DNA of 64,000 nt from Xanthomonas arboricola pv. populi (GCF_002939945.1 NZ_MDEB01000005.1:278269-342268); one strand, 5' to 3'; shown: positions 37,041 to 46,109, counted from the first letter of the stretch. Numbers and translations: made by a program. The notes: generated by a model from the letters alone, not told the origin.

Positions 37041-38921
37041 ATGCTCACAGATATGGTCGTCCGGCAAGCCAAAGCCAGCGACAAGCCCTACACACTCGCA
37101 GACTTTGATGGTCTATTTCTTCACGTCTCTACTGTTGGCGGCAAAGCCTGGCACTTCCGCTACACCTGGGTAGGACAACGTGCCCGGATTTCACTTGGCA
37201 GCTATCCCGAACTGTCTCTGCGGGAGGCTCGTGAATTTCGTGACCAGGCTCGGGCGCTCGTCGCCAAGGGCATCAACCCACGCACAGACCGAAAGCAAAA
37301 ACGCCAGGCCATCCGGTTGGCTGGCGAAAACACCTTCATGGCGGTCTACGGAAAGTGGATGGAACACCGGCAACTGACCCTCGAAGAAGGTCGTCAGAGT
37401 TCGCTGGAACAGATCCGCCGCGTGTTCAAAAAAGATGTATTCCCTTACCTCAAACGCTACACCATCTACGAGATCACCCGTCCGGTGCTACTGGAAGTGA
37501 TCGGCCGCATCGAGAAACGCGAGTCACTGTCCGTCGCCGAAAAGGTGCGCACCTGGCTCAAGCAACTCGCCGACTACGCCATGGTGGTCATTCCGGGCAT
37601 GGTCGAGCACCCCGCCATCGATCTACACGTGGTCGCTGTGCCGTTGCCGCCCGTTGAGCACAACCCATTCCTGCGTATGCCCGAGCTACCCCTGTTTCTG
37701 CAGACACTTCGCAAGTACCGCGGCATGCAGATGACCCAATTGGCCATTCGCCTGTTGCTGCTGACGGGTGTACGCACAGGCGAACTACGTTTGGCCACGC
37801 CGGACCAATTCGATCTGGAACAAGGTTTGTGGATCATCCCGGTGATGTCGCTCAAGCAGCGCAAGATGCTGACCAAGAAGAAGCGAAAGCGCGTAACCGA
37901 CATCCCGCCCTACATCGTGCCGCTGCCTGTGCAGGCCATCGAGATCGTGCGGCACATGCTTGATCAGTTTAAACCCGCGCAAACGTATCTCTTTCCGGGC
38001 GTAAAGCAGATCAGTGCCCGCATGAGCGAAAACACGGTCAACCGCGCAATCAAGCGGCTGGGCTATGACGGTCGCCTCACTGGTCATGGCATCCGGGCGA
38101 CGATTTCAACAGCACTCAATGAATTGGGCTATCCAAAGGTATGGGTCGACGCGCAACTCTCACATGCTGACCCCAATCGCATCAGCGCAACCTACAACCA
38201 TGCCGAGTACGTTGAACAGCGTCGGCTAATGATGCAGGACCGGGCTGATCGGCTGGATCTGTTCGAGCAAAATCAGGTTCAGATTGCCAGCACGCACCTC
38301 ACCATCCACCTTCAGGGCGTTCCCACGATTGCCGGTCAGAAGGTCACGCCGCTGCCGGCGTTGGGCCAACACGCTCCCATCATGCTGGTAGCACCCAATG
38401 AGCAAACGATGCCAGCAGTCGGCGCCGGGACTCAGCGGCTCTCTGCAGTACAAATGCCTGAATACGCTCTACCGAAGATCTCTGAGGTCCAGCGAGAGCG
38501 ATTGGAGGTACTGGACATTTTTGAAGGGCCCGACAACCTGGTCGTCGCGGACTATGCCAAGCTCGCGGGCAAATCGCGGCGGTGGATTACTTACGAGATC
38601 CAGGCCCGCAACCTGCTTTCAATTCAGTTGGGAAACAAGGGGCAGCGGGTACCGGTGTGGCAACTCAACATGTTCAAGCGCCGCTTGGTGCAGGCGGTAC
38701 TCAAGCGCCTGCACCGTGGCGTTGATACATGGGATATCTACTACGCCTTGACGCGACCTTGCGAGGAACTTGAAGGCAAGTCGCCTATTGAAGCGCTCAC
38801 CTCGGACAATCAGCAAGCGATGGTCGAGGCGGTTTGCCGGGCAGTATCGGAAACAGCGACGCCAGTCGTTGAGAAGCGAGTCCCCATAAAAAGAGTTGCC
38901 GAATGCATGTCTGAATTTTGA
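37041..38921 (+). CDS. Tyrosine integrase of a genomic island, with C-terminal HTH/DUF2384-like extension
   Basis: The 626-residue recombinase contains an N-terminal DUF4102-type arm-binding domain (~1-85; ARISLGSYPELSLREAREFRDQ), a core-binding domain (~95-200) and a catalytic domain. Catalytic residues are visible: Arg in TGVRTGELRL, HxxR in GHGIRATI, His in LSHADP, and the Tyr nucleophile in SATYNHAEY. After ~400, an unusual ~220-residue tail follows. Its last part (~480-600) has an HTH-like stretch (ADYAKLAGKSRRWITYEI) and PCEELEGKSPIEAL, resembling the DUF2384/MbcA-type domain of RES-Xre antitoxins. Start: AGGAG at 37027-37031 precedes ATG 37041. It lies next to tRNA-Gly, pointing into the island. 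Confidence 0.93.
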   Translation: MLTDMVVRQAKASDKPYTLADFDGLFLHVSTVGGKAWHFRYTWVGQRARISLGSYPELSLREAREFRDQARALVAKGINPRTDRKQKRQAIRLAGENTFMAVYGKWMEHRQLTLEEGRQSSLEQIRRVFKKDVFPYLKRYTIYEITRPVLLEVIGRIEKRESLSVAEKVRTWLKQLADYAMVVIPGMVEHPAIDLHVVAVPLPPVEHNPFLRMPELPLFLQTLRKYRGMQMTQLAIRLLLLTGVRTGELRLATPDQFDLEQGLWIIPVMSLKQRKMLTKKKRKRVTDIPPYIVPLPVQAIEIVRHMLDQFKPAQTYLFPGVKQISARMSENTVNRAIKRLGYDGRLTGHGIRATISTALNELGYPKVWVDAQLSHADPNRISATYNHAEYVEQRRLMMQDRADRLDLFEQNQVQIASTHLTIHLQGVPTIAGQKVTPLPALGQHAPIMLVAPNEQTMPAVGAGTQRLSAVQMPEYALPKISEVQRERLEVLDIFEGPDNLVVADYAKLAGKSRRWITYEIQARNLLSIQLGNKGQRVPVWQLNMFKRRLVQAVLKRLHRGVDTWDIYYALTRPCEELEGKSPIEALTSDNQQAMVEAVCRAVSETATPVVEKRVPIKRVAECMSEF

Positions 38922-39105
38922 GGCAGGTATGAAGGCCGAGCAAGGCGAATGGGGCTTCAAAAGTCATATTTAAGGGCGAGGCCCCAAGTGCTCCTCTAAT
39001 GGGTAGTCAAACCGACAAGCCTTACTGTTCCACTTACACTGGTGTTCCGTCACTCTCGCAGCATCGTCGAAGTGTGACGCGTTAAGCGCTTATCAGGAGA
39101 GCAAA

Positions 39106-39531
39106 ATGAAACCTCGGCTGAAAGTTTTCACTATCATTAGTTTGGCAATCTCCTCATTAGGAGGATGCAACGCGTTCCTAGCCACCGGGAAGATTCCCAC
39201 AGCTTCCGATCACTTGATGATTCCTCACGACCTGCCAAACCAACGTCTTTTTGACTGCGCCGAACTCAGCATCAGCCAACTTTCTGCAACCGATAGTTCT
39301 TGGAGAGAGGTCACGCATAGGGACAGCACTAATGGAGTACTTGAATCCGGAACCTTTGACGATAAGAACCGCACCGGATTCCGCATGCGCATCGAACGTG
39401 CGCAAGGAGCGAACCAGGCGGATATAACGCTTAGAGGTGGCGGTCCCTACTTTATTGACCTAGGGGTGGCACAGGCGATGAACAACCTCAAGAGCTTGCT
39501 AGACTCGTGCGTCTCTAGCAGGAAGCAATAG
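39106..39531 (+). CDS. Lipoprotein, probable T4SS immunity protein (X-Tfi type)
   Basis: A 141-residue lipoprotein with signal sequence and lipobox LGGC (Cys21), so it should be anchored in the periplasm. The mature part (FDCAELSISQL, RTGFRMRIERAQGANQADITLRGGGPYF) has no recognised family. It sits 26 bases upstream of an XVIPCD effector on the same strand, behind an AGGAGA ribosome-binding site. Lipoprotein-then-effector is the known arrangement of Xanthomonas T4SS immunity/effector pairs. Function is inferred from this context. Confidence 0.75.
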   Translation: MKPRLKVFTIISLAISSLGGCNAFLATGKIPTASDHLMIPHDLPNQRLFDCAELSISQLSATDSSWREVTHRDSTNGVLESGTFDDKNRTGFRMRIERAQGANQADITLRGGGPYFIDLGVAQAMNNLKSLLDSCVSSRKQ

Positions 39532-39557
39532 CAAAGCATTCATGGATTGATCAGAGC

Positions 39558-40559
39558 ATGCCGAAATATACGATTGAAGCAAGATCACTCAATGTTCTTG
39601 GTGTAGCTGGACACGATTTCTGGGTTTTGCGCGATGAGCGGGGGAAAGCTCTAGCTGAGTTACACGGCTTGGCCACTGATCGACAAACCGGCGAAGCACT
39701 TACAATAGGTACTGACGAGGCTAGGCATTCCCTTCGTGCTTGGAACCTTGCCCTCGATAGTGCATATGCAGCCTCAGTTGGCACCGACGTGAGTCGAAGT
39801 ACCTTCATTGAGGATAACCAGCAATCACGCACAGTCGCCATCGGAGATAAGGATGAGATCCTTGCGCGTTGGAACACTGCAGTTAAAGCGATGCCAGAAC
39901 TCAATGCACTGAATCTGAACTATCCCAAGTATGGCTTCAAGGTCTTTGGTGACACCGTTAATAGCAATTCCGCCTTCCGAACCTTAGGCGAATTGATGAG
40001 TTTACCGGTAGAGGGTTTTCCTGGCAGGATCGAGCCGGGCCTTGGCAACCGTATGCTGCCGCAGGAACGTATAGAGGAACTGCGCTACCGCGAGCAACCA
40101 ACTGAGGATCGGGAGCCCGAGCGTAAGCCAGCTAACGACCCTACACGCTATGATCATCCGGATCACGCATTGATGCAGCAGATACGCAAGAAGATCGAGG
40201 GACTAAACGGTTCCGGCCACTTGCATGCTGCAGACAATGACCGCATCAGCGCCAGTGTTTACGCACTCGCCAAGCAAAACAATTTCAGTAGTGTTGACGA
40301 AATCGCCCTGAGCCAACAGACCAGCGCCGCAGCGGCTGGCGAAAAAATCTTCATTCTGCAGGGCGCTTCAGACAATCCTGCAGCACTGCGTGCTTACATG
40401 CCGACTAAGGAAGCGATACAGACCCCAGTTGAGCAGTCATTCGAAAAGGTGCAAACACTGCAGAGCAGTGGATCGGCACAGGAGCACGCGCAACAGCAAC
40501 CTTCACACCAGATCCCGGAGCAGGAAGCACGGCAACGAACAACTGTGCCGTCTTTGTAG
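39558..40559 (+). CDS. Probable antibacterial T4SS effector with C-terminal XVIPCD (X-Tfe)
   Basis: A 333-residue protein without a signal peptide. The C-terminal ~125 residues match the Xanthomonas VirD4-interacting domain pattern: DHPDHALMQQIRKKIEGLN, DNDRISASVYALAKQNNFSSVDEI, GEKIFILQGASDNPAALRAY, then a Gln-rich tail. That domain targets toxins to the bacterial-killing T4SS. The N-terminal ~185 residues would be the toxin; conserved-looking points are GHDFWVLRDERGK (~18-30), ELHGLATDR and NSNSAFRTLGELM (from Asn135), but no enzyme family is recognised. It is paired with the upstream lipoprotein. Confidence 0.85.
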   Translation: MPKYTIEARSLNVLGVAGHDFWVLRDERGKALAELHGLATDRQTGEALTIGTDEARHSLRAWNLALDSAYAASVGTDVSRSTFIEDNQQSRTVAIGDKDEILARWNTAVKAMPELNALNLNYPKYGFKVFGDTVNSNSAFRTLGELMSLPVEGFPGRIEPGLGNRMLPQERIEELRYREQPTEDREPERKPANDPTRYDHPDHALMQQIRKKIEGLNGSGHLHAADNDRISASVYALAKQNNFSSVDEIALSQQTSAAAAGEKIFILQGASDNPAALRAYMPTKEAIQTPVEQSFEKVQTLQSSGSAQEHAQQQPSHQIPEQEARQRTTVPSL

Positions 40560-40616
40560 CAGCGTTGCCAATATCCCGATGTGAATCCCGGACGTAAACG
40601 CTTTATCTCACTTCAG

Positions 40617-41273
40617 CTATTTTCGCCGAGAGCATTTGCTTTCAGTGGATATTGCTATCCGAGACGCGCGCTCGACAAACCTTTCAGTTGCAGGCGAGAG
40701 AGCAGCTGCCGGCCGAAAAAGACAGGTGTAGGACCATTGCGGAGTGCCGAGGATCGGACGCATTACGATACCCCGATTACGGGCATTGATGATGCAATTC
40801 TGCGGCGCGATACCGATGCCATATCCCGCGGCTACAAGCACCGCCAGCAAATCGAAAGAAGTTACTGAAGTACAGCATAGATGAGCCCCACAATCATCCG
40901 TTGCTGCCTCGTTATAAAACCCTTCAGCGCAAGCGTTCGAGTACCAACAGATAAGTGGGTAGCTTAGGACCGCACCTAACGAAATGGCTTGATGCGCTAG
41001 TAATGGAGAGCGCGGGGGCAAGGCGAGAGCCAGACGGTCGCGCCATAGTGGCTGGACGGCCAGCGTATCAATTGCTGCAGGCCAGCCTATGCCCAAGTCG
41101 TAAGTACCGCCAAGTACGCCCGTTGAGAGCACGTCCTGGGTGACTTCCTCTAGTAGAACCGGTGTCTCGGGCTCTTCTGTTCGCTGAAGCGCAAGAAGAT
41201 TCGCCAGCTCAGGTGACAGCACTGCTGGAGCGGCGGCAACCCTGATCGTTTGATGGCAATAATCCTGGCTCAT
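40617..41273 (-). CDS. Solo LysR-type effector-binding domain protein (no HTH)
   Basis: A 218-residue protein consists only of a LysR substrate-binding fold (IRVAAAPAVLSPELANLLAL; GVLGGTYDLGIGWP; YPLICWYSNA; LAVLVAAGYGIGIAPQN). The N-terminal ~70-residue helix-turn-helix is absent. A GAGGG ribosome-binding site precedes ATG 41273, so it looks like a real short gene rather than a decayed LysR. It is divergent from the XRE gene. Possible role: ligand-sensing partner of another regulator. Confidence 0.75.
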   Translation of the reverse strand: MSQDYCHQTIRVAAAPAVLSPELANLLALQRTEEPETPVLLEEVTQDVLSTGVLGGTYDLGIGWPAAIDTLAVQPLWRDRLALALPPRSPLLAHQAISLGAVLSYPLICWYSNACAEGFYNEAATDDCGAHLCCTSVTSFDLLAVLVAAGYGIGIAPQNCIINARNRGIVMRPILGTPQWSYTCLFRPAAALSPATERFVERASRIAISTESKCSRRK

Positions 41274-41324
41274 GGTCTGTCCCTCTGGTGTAGGTAGGGG
41301 AAAGTCATAAAGCATTATACAAAG

Positions 41325-41351
41325 AGTTAAGTTTAACGTGGTTTAGTTAAG
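41325..41351. promoter_or_regulatory. Direct repeats in the XRE/solo-LysR divergent promoter
   Basis: AGTTAAG occurs twice, starts 20 bases apart (41325-41331, 41345-41351). The first copy lies within the palindrome GTTAAGTTTAAC-like region. The region is AT-rich, with CATTATAC nearby as a possible -10. It is a candidate XRE operator by position only. Confidence 0.4.
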
Positions 41352-41374
41352 CTTGATGCGCGACGCTTTCGCTA

Positions 41375-41668
41375 ATGCAAAAGCGCACAATGAAACCAGG
41401 CCGCCCAGCGGGCGCCACCACCTATGAGGCCGAGCCTGCGATAGCTTTCGGCAAGGCAGTACGTGCCGCACGTGTTGCGCGTCAGATATCGCAAGAAGAG
41501 CTTGCTACTCGCGCGGGTATTGAGCGTTCTCACATGGGGAAGATTGAACGTGGGCAACACATGCCTACCTTGGCATTGATCCTGAGAGTCGCTACAGCCT
41601 TGAACGAAACCGCGGCGAATTTGATGGCTGCTACCGAAAACAATCTGCAAGTCGACCTAAAAAATTGA
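41375..41668 (+). CDS. XRE-family transcriptional regulator
   Basis: A 97-residue regulator with one helix-turn-helix of the HTH_3/Cro type (~28-80): ISQEELATRAGIERSHMGKIERGQ then PTLALILRVATAL. A second in-frame ATG at 41390 is possible. It is divergent from the solo LysR-domain gene and convergent with the broken LysR gene. It is a likely local repressor of island genes. Confidence 0.88.
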   Translation: MQKRTMKPGRPAGATTYEAEPAIAFGKAVRAARVARQISQEELATRAGIERSHMGKIERGQHMPTLALILRVATALNETAANLMAATENNLQVDLKN

Positions 41669-41691
41669 ACTGCACGCCGTGCAGCCCTCCC

Positions 41692-42579
41692 TCAATCGAT
41701 TTTCTCCTTGAGGCGTGCCGTAAACCTGTCCAAAGAAATTGAGGTCGCCGTACCCGTGCTTTTCAGCATGTAGGTTGTAATAAGTGCCGAGTCATCTGCT
41801 AAAGGACGTATTACCACATCAGGATGTTTACAGGGCACCATCCTGGCGGCAGAGGCCAGACCGACTCCGTACCCAGCAGCAACGAGAGTGAGCATTACAT
41901 CAAGTGACGCTGCCCGCTCAATAACGTTCGGTTGCTAGTCCAAGGCCTGCAAGAGCCGGGTGAGTACTCTGTGGTAGCCCTCATAAGCTTGGCGGTCGCA
42001 CATGATCAAAGAGACCCGAAAGAGTTCTTCAACCGGAACCTCCCTGAAAGCCAGTAACGGATGGCGAGCCGGTATGACGACAACCATTCTTGCTTGCCAG
42101 ATCGGTTCTACAGCGATTCCCTCCCCAACCACATCGGTGTGCGTAAAACCGACGGTGAAGTCTCCAGACCTCAATCCGCGCAGGAGCTCGGGAAGTGCGA
42201 CTTCGGTTAGGCGAGCCTCAACTTCAGGTTCCTCCTCGCGGCACATTGCGAGAAAATCAGATAGGCGAGGGTCGATTGCGCCATAGGATACGGCGATACG
42301 CAAACTGCTTTTATAGCCCGAAGATACCGCTTTAACGTTGTCCCGAGCCTGTTCCAAGGTCGTAAACAAGCGCCGTACATCCGGCAGAAACACTTTTCCG
42401 GCTTCGGTCAGCTGTGTGCCTCTTCGGTCTCGATTAAACAGCAGGGTGCCCAATTCCTCCTCAAGCTCCTTGATGGTTCGGGATAAAGGGGACTGCTCAA
42501 TGTGCAGACGTTCAGCTGCCCTCGTAAAGTGGAGCTCCTCAGCCAAAACAGTGAAGCATCGCAGATGTCGCAACTCCAT
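41692..42579 (-). pseudogene. LysR-family regulator interrupted by one in-frame TAG
   Basis: From ATG 42579 the frame encodes a typical LysR HTH (LRCFTVLAEELHFTRAAERLHIEQSPLSRTIKELEEELGT) and most of the effector domain. It hits TAG at 41935-41937 (codon 215), then continues in the same frame for 80 more codons with normal LysR C-terminal sequence (MLTLVAAGYGVGLA). Read through, the protein is 295 residues, the family norm. A single nonsense change, or a sequencing error, explains it; a truncated protein could still bind DNA. Confidence 0.88.
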
Positions 42580-43060
42580 GCGCCAGACTCCTTAAACGGT
42601 CGCAATCATCTGTGCCAACAGCAGAGGGATAAAATAATTCAGTTGCTGGCTCGTATCATCGCTTAGGTTGGCAACGAATTTCCTGACACAATTCATAGTT
42701 TGACGATGCGGAAATTTCTAATTAAGCAAAAAGAAGGATATCTGCTATAGATATCGCCCGACATGCTGGCACTACGCAATCAAGTCGATTAAAGTTAAGC
42801 TGTTTTTTATCAGCTGATGCTAACTGCACGCTTTTATCGAGCAGGAAACGGCTTGACCAACATAGAGGTCATAGTTCAACCTGCCCATAGCACATCCGTA
42901 CTATTGAGCGCAGCCGATCAAACAGCTACGCTTTCGAAGATCGCACCCAGGAAAAAATTACTACGCACAACAAAAAATTAGTTCCATTACAACCACTACA
43001 AGCGGGTAATTCGTATTCAATTAGAAATGCAAAGGATATGGCTTTTATCAGAAGCTACTA
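42580..43060. other. 481-base AT-rich intergenic gap
   Basis: No coding frame, tRNA or clear repeat was recognised. It must hold the promoter of the LysR gene and the 3' end of the transcript from 43061-44895. Base composition is clearly lower in GC than the backbone, consistent with acquired DNA. Confidence 0.5.
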
Positions 43061-44158
43061 CTAGTTTAGGAATTTGCATTGCGCCTCGCTTTCATCAACT
43101 ATTGGGAGTTGAAGCTGACGATTTCTGATAGGCGTCAATGCTCGCCAAGCATTCGAAATCCTGACGGTAAGACTGATTTCCTTTACTTTAGGTTCAAGGG
43201 CTGATCGCACAGCCTGCCAAGTCTCGCGCTTCATTTGAATCCCACTATTGATACTCCAACCGCCGTTTGGTGTTGGCGGTCGACCAACAAATAGTGGACG
43301 AAGGTATTGGAGAAGAAAGCCTGACACCCACGGGAAGTCCCGGACACCGCCGTGAAGATAAAAATTGCTCCATCGATAGATTTTCCACACGTCATGCACA
43401 TCTACTGCGAATTCGATTTCACTCTGCCTTGTTTGAATGGCCTCAAAGAGCTTACTAAGGTCGATAGGGATCATTTCTTCTGGCTTGCTCGGGTCCACAA
43501 GGCTATTGACGCAAAAGGCATGTCGCAAGCGTAGCTCTATAGCCGTGCGAAGAACTGCTACAGGCGTGTAGGGAGCCCTATCGGCATGAGTCATGCCTGA
43601 GTAAACGCCGTAGATAATCTGCTCAGTGCCTTTAAAGACTTCAAATGGCGTTTCGCGTCGACGTCGCCATGCAGCAAAGAAGCCGTGCACGCCAGCAACT
43701 TCTCGGGCAGCATCTTCTAACAGAACTACTGCTAGCTCCATCATGTCCATTAGCGCTCGATGCAAAGTATGTATCGATGCATTCGCAGCAAAGGGCACCT
43801 CTGTTTTTGAAAACTGATCAAAATTAGCGATACTTGAGCAATATCGTTTAGCCTCTGCGTCCAACATGGTGAGCTGGGCTTGATAAAACGGGGCATCTGA
43901 CATCTTCTTGCGGTCCGCCACCGAAACGATCAACCCCTGACGCACTGCCTCAGCATCTTTCATTGGTTTAAGTTTCAGCGGCACGGACGGTGCCTGAGCC
44001 TTCGGGTGCTTAGCTTTGGGGGTCAAAATGATGCCTCCTAGCTCGTCCCAAAGCCATGGAAGTGCTTCGTTCTGTACCCAAGTCCCCAAGGCAATCATGT
44101 TTACTGCGTTTACTTCTTTAAGCTGCGCAAGCCTTTCTGAATAGTCCTTGCTGTTCAT
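43061..44158 (-). CDS. Unknown 365-residue protein, translationally coupled to a membrane protein
   Basis: No family is recognised. It is mostly helical by composition. Visible segments include a conserved-looking middle (HRALMDMMELAVVLLEDA; YGVYSGMTHADRAPYTP; TAIELRLRHAFCVN) and WSNFYLHGGVRDFPWV. The repeated His and aromatic positions in the HADRAPY and YLHGG regions could be an active site, but that is speculation. Its ATG overlaps the stop of the upstream membrane protein gene (ATGA), so the two products are probably made together and may act together. Lower GC than the backbone. Confidence 0.75.
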   Translation of the reverse strand: MNSKDYSERLAQLKEVNAVNMIALGTWVQNEALPWLWDELGGIILTPKAKHPKAQAPSVPLKLKPMKDAEAVRQGLIVSVADRKKMSDAPFYQAQLTMLDAEAKRYCSSIANFDQFSKTEVPFAANASIHTLHRALMDMMELAVVLLEDAAREVAGVHGFFAAWRRRRETPFEVFKGTEQIIYGVYSGMTHADRAPYTPVAVLRTAIELRLRHAFCVNSLVDPSKPEEMIPIDLSKLFEAIQTRQSEIEFAVDVHDVWKIYRWSNFYLHGGVRDFPWVSGFLLQYLRPLFVGRPPTPNGGWSINSGIQMKRETWQAVRSALEPKVKEISLTVRISNAWRALTPIRNRQLQLPIVDESEAQCKFLN

Positions 44159-44895
44159 GAATCTTCCTTTGTACTGTTGCTCTGAGCATTTATTTCCAAA
44201 TCATGTTGCTTGACATAACGGATCGCCAGTTCAATCAGCGCGATCACCTGATCGGGGCGTTCCCGTCGACCGATCGCATAGAAGGCGAGCAGATAGAAGC
44301 AACAAGTCAGAATCAAGGGCGCCCACAGCATAAAGCTGCTGCCTTGCTTAGCTAGAATAGTGACAGAGATGGCGGCAGCTGCAAAAGCTGGGAAGATGCC
44401 GATTTTTCGAATATCACCGACCAGGAGTGACACTCGTCCGTCAACAGTACTCCAGCGATGCTTATATTGCAGCAATCCATACTCAAGGGTTATTTTGTCA
44501 AATTCAGCTAGCCTTCCGATAAACTGAGCGTCGTCCAAAAGATCGCTTTCCAACCGTTTCAATATAAGTGCAAACATTTTTCTCCGGTGTTGCCGAAAGA
44601 GTTGATAGAGCCCAATGCTGAGGGTGACAAAGTAAAGCAGTGAAATAAAGAGCAGGACCCAATTGGTAACCTGTATTGCACCGATCATCTTCACGACTGG
44701 CGCATCTGGCCCATAGCGATACCACGCTGCAAAAAATAGAATCACCAGAATAGTGATCAAGAAACTGATCATCAGCCAGTTTTCGATTTTCTTCAGCCAC
44801 TTAGATGGCAAAGAAGCAAAGTTTTTGTCCTCGGCAAGGGTCATCTCTTCAAGTAACTTATACAGCGCAGCAACTTCTTCGTTTAGTGGCGCCAT
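44155..44895 (-). CDS. Unknown membrane protein with four predicted transmembrane segments
   Basis: A 246-residue protein from ATG 44895. A cytoplasmic helical N-terminus comes first, then TM1 (WLMISFLITILVILFFAAW), TM2 (WVLLFISLLYFVTLSIGLY), a ~70-residue soluble segment, TM3 (FPAFAAAAISVTILA), TM4 (LWAPLILTCCFYLLAFYAI) and a short charged tail. The open frame extends to 45021, but the added residues look non-coding. The layout (two hairpins and a soluble core) resembles small membrane effectors of defence or stress systems, which is only an analogy. First gene of a two-gene operon. Confidence 0.7.
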   Translation of the reverse strand: MAPLNEEVAALYKLLEEMTLAEDKNFASLPSKWLKKIENWLMISFLITILVILFFAAWYRYGPDAPVVKMIGAIQVTNWVLLFISLLYFVTLSIGLYQLFRQHRRKMFALILKRLESDLLDDAQFIGRLAEFDKITLEYGLLQYKHRWSTVDGRVSLLVGDIRKIGIFPAFAAAAISVTILAKQGSSFMLWAPLILTCCFYLLAFYAIGRRERPDQVIALIELAIRYVKQHDLEINAQSNSTKEDS

Positions 44896-45395
44896 GATCA
44901 CACCGTAAAAGTGAGCAATAGTGCATAATTCAATCAGTTGGAGAATTGCATTCCACTTGACCACCCTTTTACATTGCCACTGACCAGTCATTTGCATTCG
45001 ACGTGACAAAGCGTTGCACAAGACTTGACCGGCGCTGCATGCCTTCGACCGGCTGGAGTCGACCCGAAGCAGGCCTTCGTTAAGGACTGCTAACGGCCAA
45101 AGCGGACAGTTACGAAGGGTTAGCAGCTCTTCCTTGACGCCTGGAGGCGTCTACAGAAGAAGGGGCGATTCAGGCTCAACGTTTTGCAGCAGGTGATCGT
45201 ACTGCCTCTAGAGGTCGGCACTGCGGGCATTGCGCCAATTTGAGCATTTGTGACAGCATCGCATGTAACATCAACAGCTCCTGCTATCGGCATGGGACAA
45301 TCAATCTCACGTAGGCGCGGGCCAAGGATTACCAGTGGCCAGGGGCTGAGCTGAGGGGGTAGTCAAGCTACAATTATACAAGGATAGTTTTGGTT
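44896..45395. other. 500-base divergent intergenic region with inverted repeats
   Basis: No gene is supported. Two inverted repeats are present: CTGCTAAC/GTTAGCAG (45087-45094/45119-45126) and the tight hairpin GACGCC-TGGA-GGCGTC (45136-45151). The region must contain divergent promoters for the membrane-protein operon and the 45396 gene. Confidence 0.55.
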
Positions 45396-46109
45396 ATGTC
45401 GTACATTAACTTGCCCAGTGATCAGCAAGCTGCGATCAGCGACGTCGACGAGGCGGTGCTTCGGGCGGCAGTACAAAAGTGCCTAGACGAAGAGCGCGTA
45501 GGGCCGATTCATGGCCTTGGCTTCATTAACTGTGGGCCCTACGTGGCTAACAAGCTCCATGGTTTCCAACAAGCGATCGCTGAGTACAGCAATGCCAAGG
45601 CGCATGCGAAGCGCGAACGTACTCGGCAGGGTGCGCTGCATGCCGGCAGTGACCTCATTCACGCCGTGCAGCAAATGAAAGGGCGGCTCGAAACTGAGCG
45701 CCAAGAGGGGGACCTGTTCTTCATTGACGATCAGATTAGGCCGCCTTTCCATCTCAGCAAGCGGCTATCAGTGCAAGTGTCGTTCCGATGGCGAGCGTCG
45801 CCGTCTGCGGACTGGAAGCACGGGCAACTGACGTTCTTCTACGATTTCTCCCCTCATCCCAGCTACACTCTGCCCCTGCCCAAGCGCAAACCCAGTGCGG
45901 CCCAGGTAGCGAGGGATCTCGAAGATAGTCTGTATCGGGAGTGGGAGCGCTTGAAGGCTCAGGCGCTCTTCTCTATGAAGCAGTTCTTCCGCGATGGTGG
46001 CGACGGTGATGCGGTGCCTGAAGTGTTCGCCGTGAGGCCTAGTCCCTTCGGCGGGGGCTTAAATAACTTCAGCTGCAATTTTTGGCAGCCCGAGAGGCCG
46101 GTACCATAA
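45396..46109 (+). CDS. Unknown 237-residue cytoplasmic protein
   Basis: No family is recognised. Residues ~1-105 are helical (AAISDVDEAVLRAAVQKCLDEER; AKAHAKRERTRQGALHAGSDLIHAVQQMKGRL). Residues ~110-160 look beta-rich (LSVQVSFRWR, HGQLTFFYDFS). A helical stretch (~175-205) and a glycine/aromatic tail (GGGLNNFSCNFWQP) follow. No signal peptide or membrane segment. AAGGA precedes ATG 45396. It lies 186 bases upstream of, and co-directional with, the large nuclease-like gene, so a shared function is possible. Confidence 0.7.
   Translation: MSYINLPSDQQAAISDVDEAVLRAAVQKCLDEERVGPIHGLGFINCGPYVANKLHGFQQAIAEYSNAKAHAKRERTRQGALHAGSDLIHAVQQMKGRLETERQEGDLFFIDDQIRPPFHLSKRLSVQVSFRWRASPSADWKHGQLTFFYDFSPHPSYTLPLPKRKPSAAQVARDLEDSLYREWERLKAQALFSMKQFFRDGGDGDAVPEVFAVRPSPFGGGLNNFSCNFWQPERPVP

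Noticed and set aside
45022..45395. Integron-like recombination site suggested by the inverted repeats at 45087-45151
   Set aside because: No integrase of that class or gene-cassette pattern nearby; the repeats are simple hairpins.
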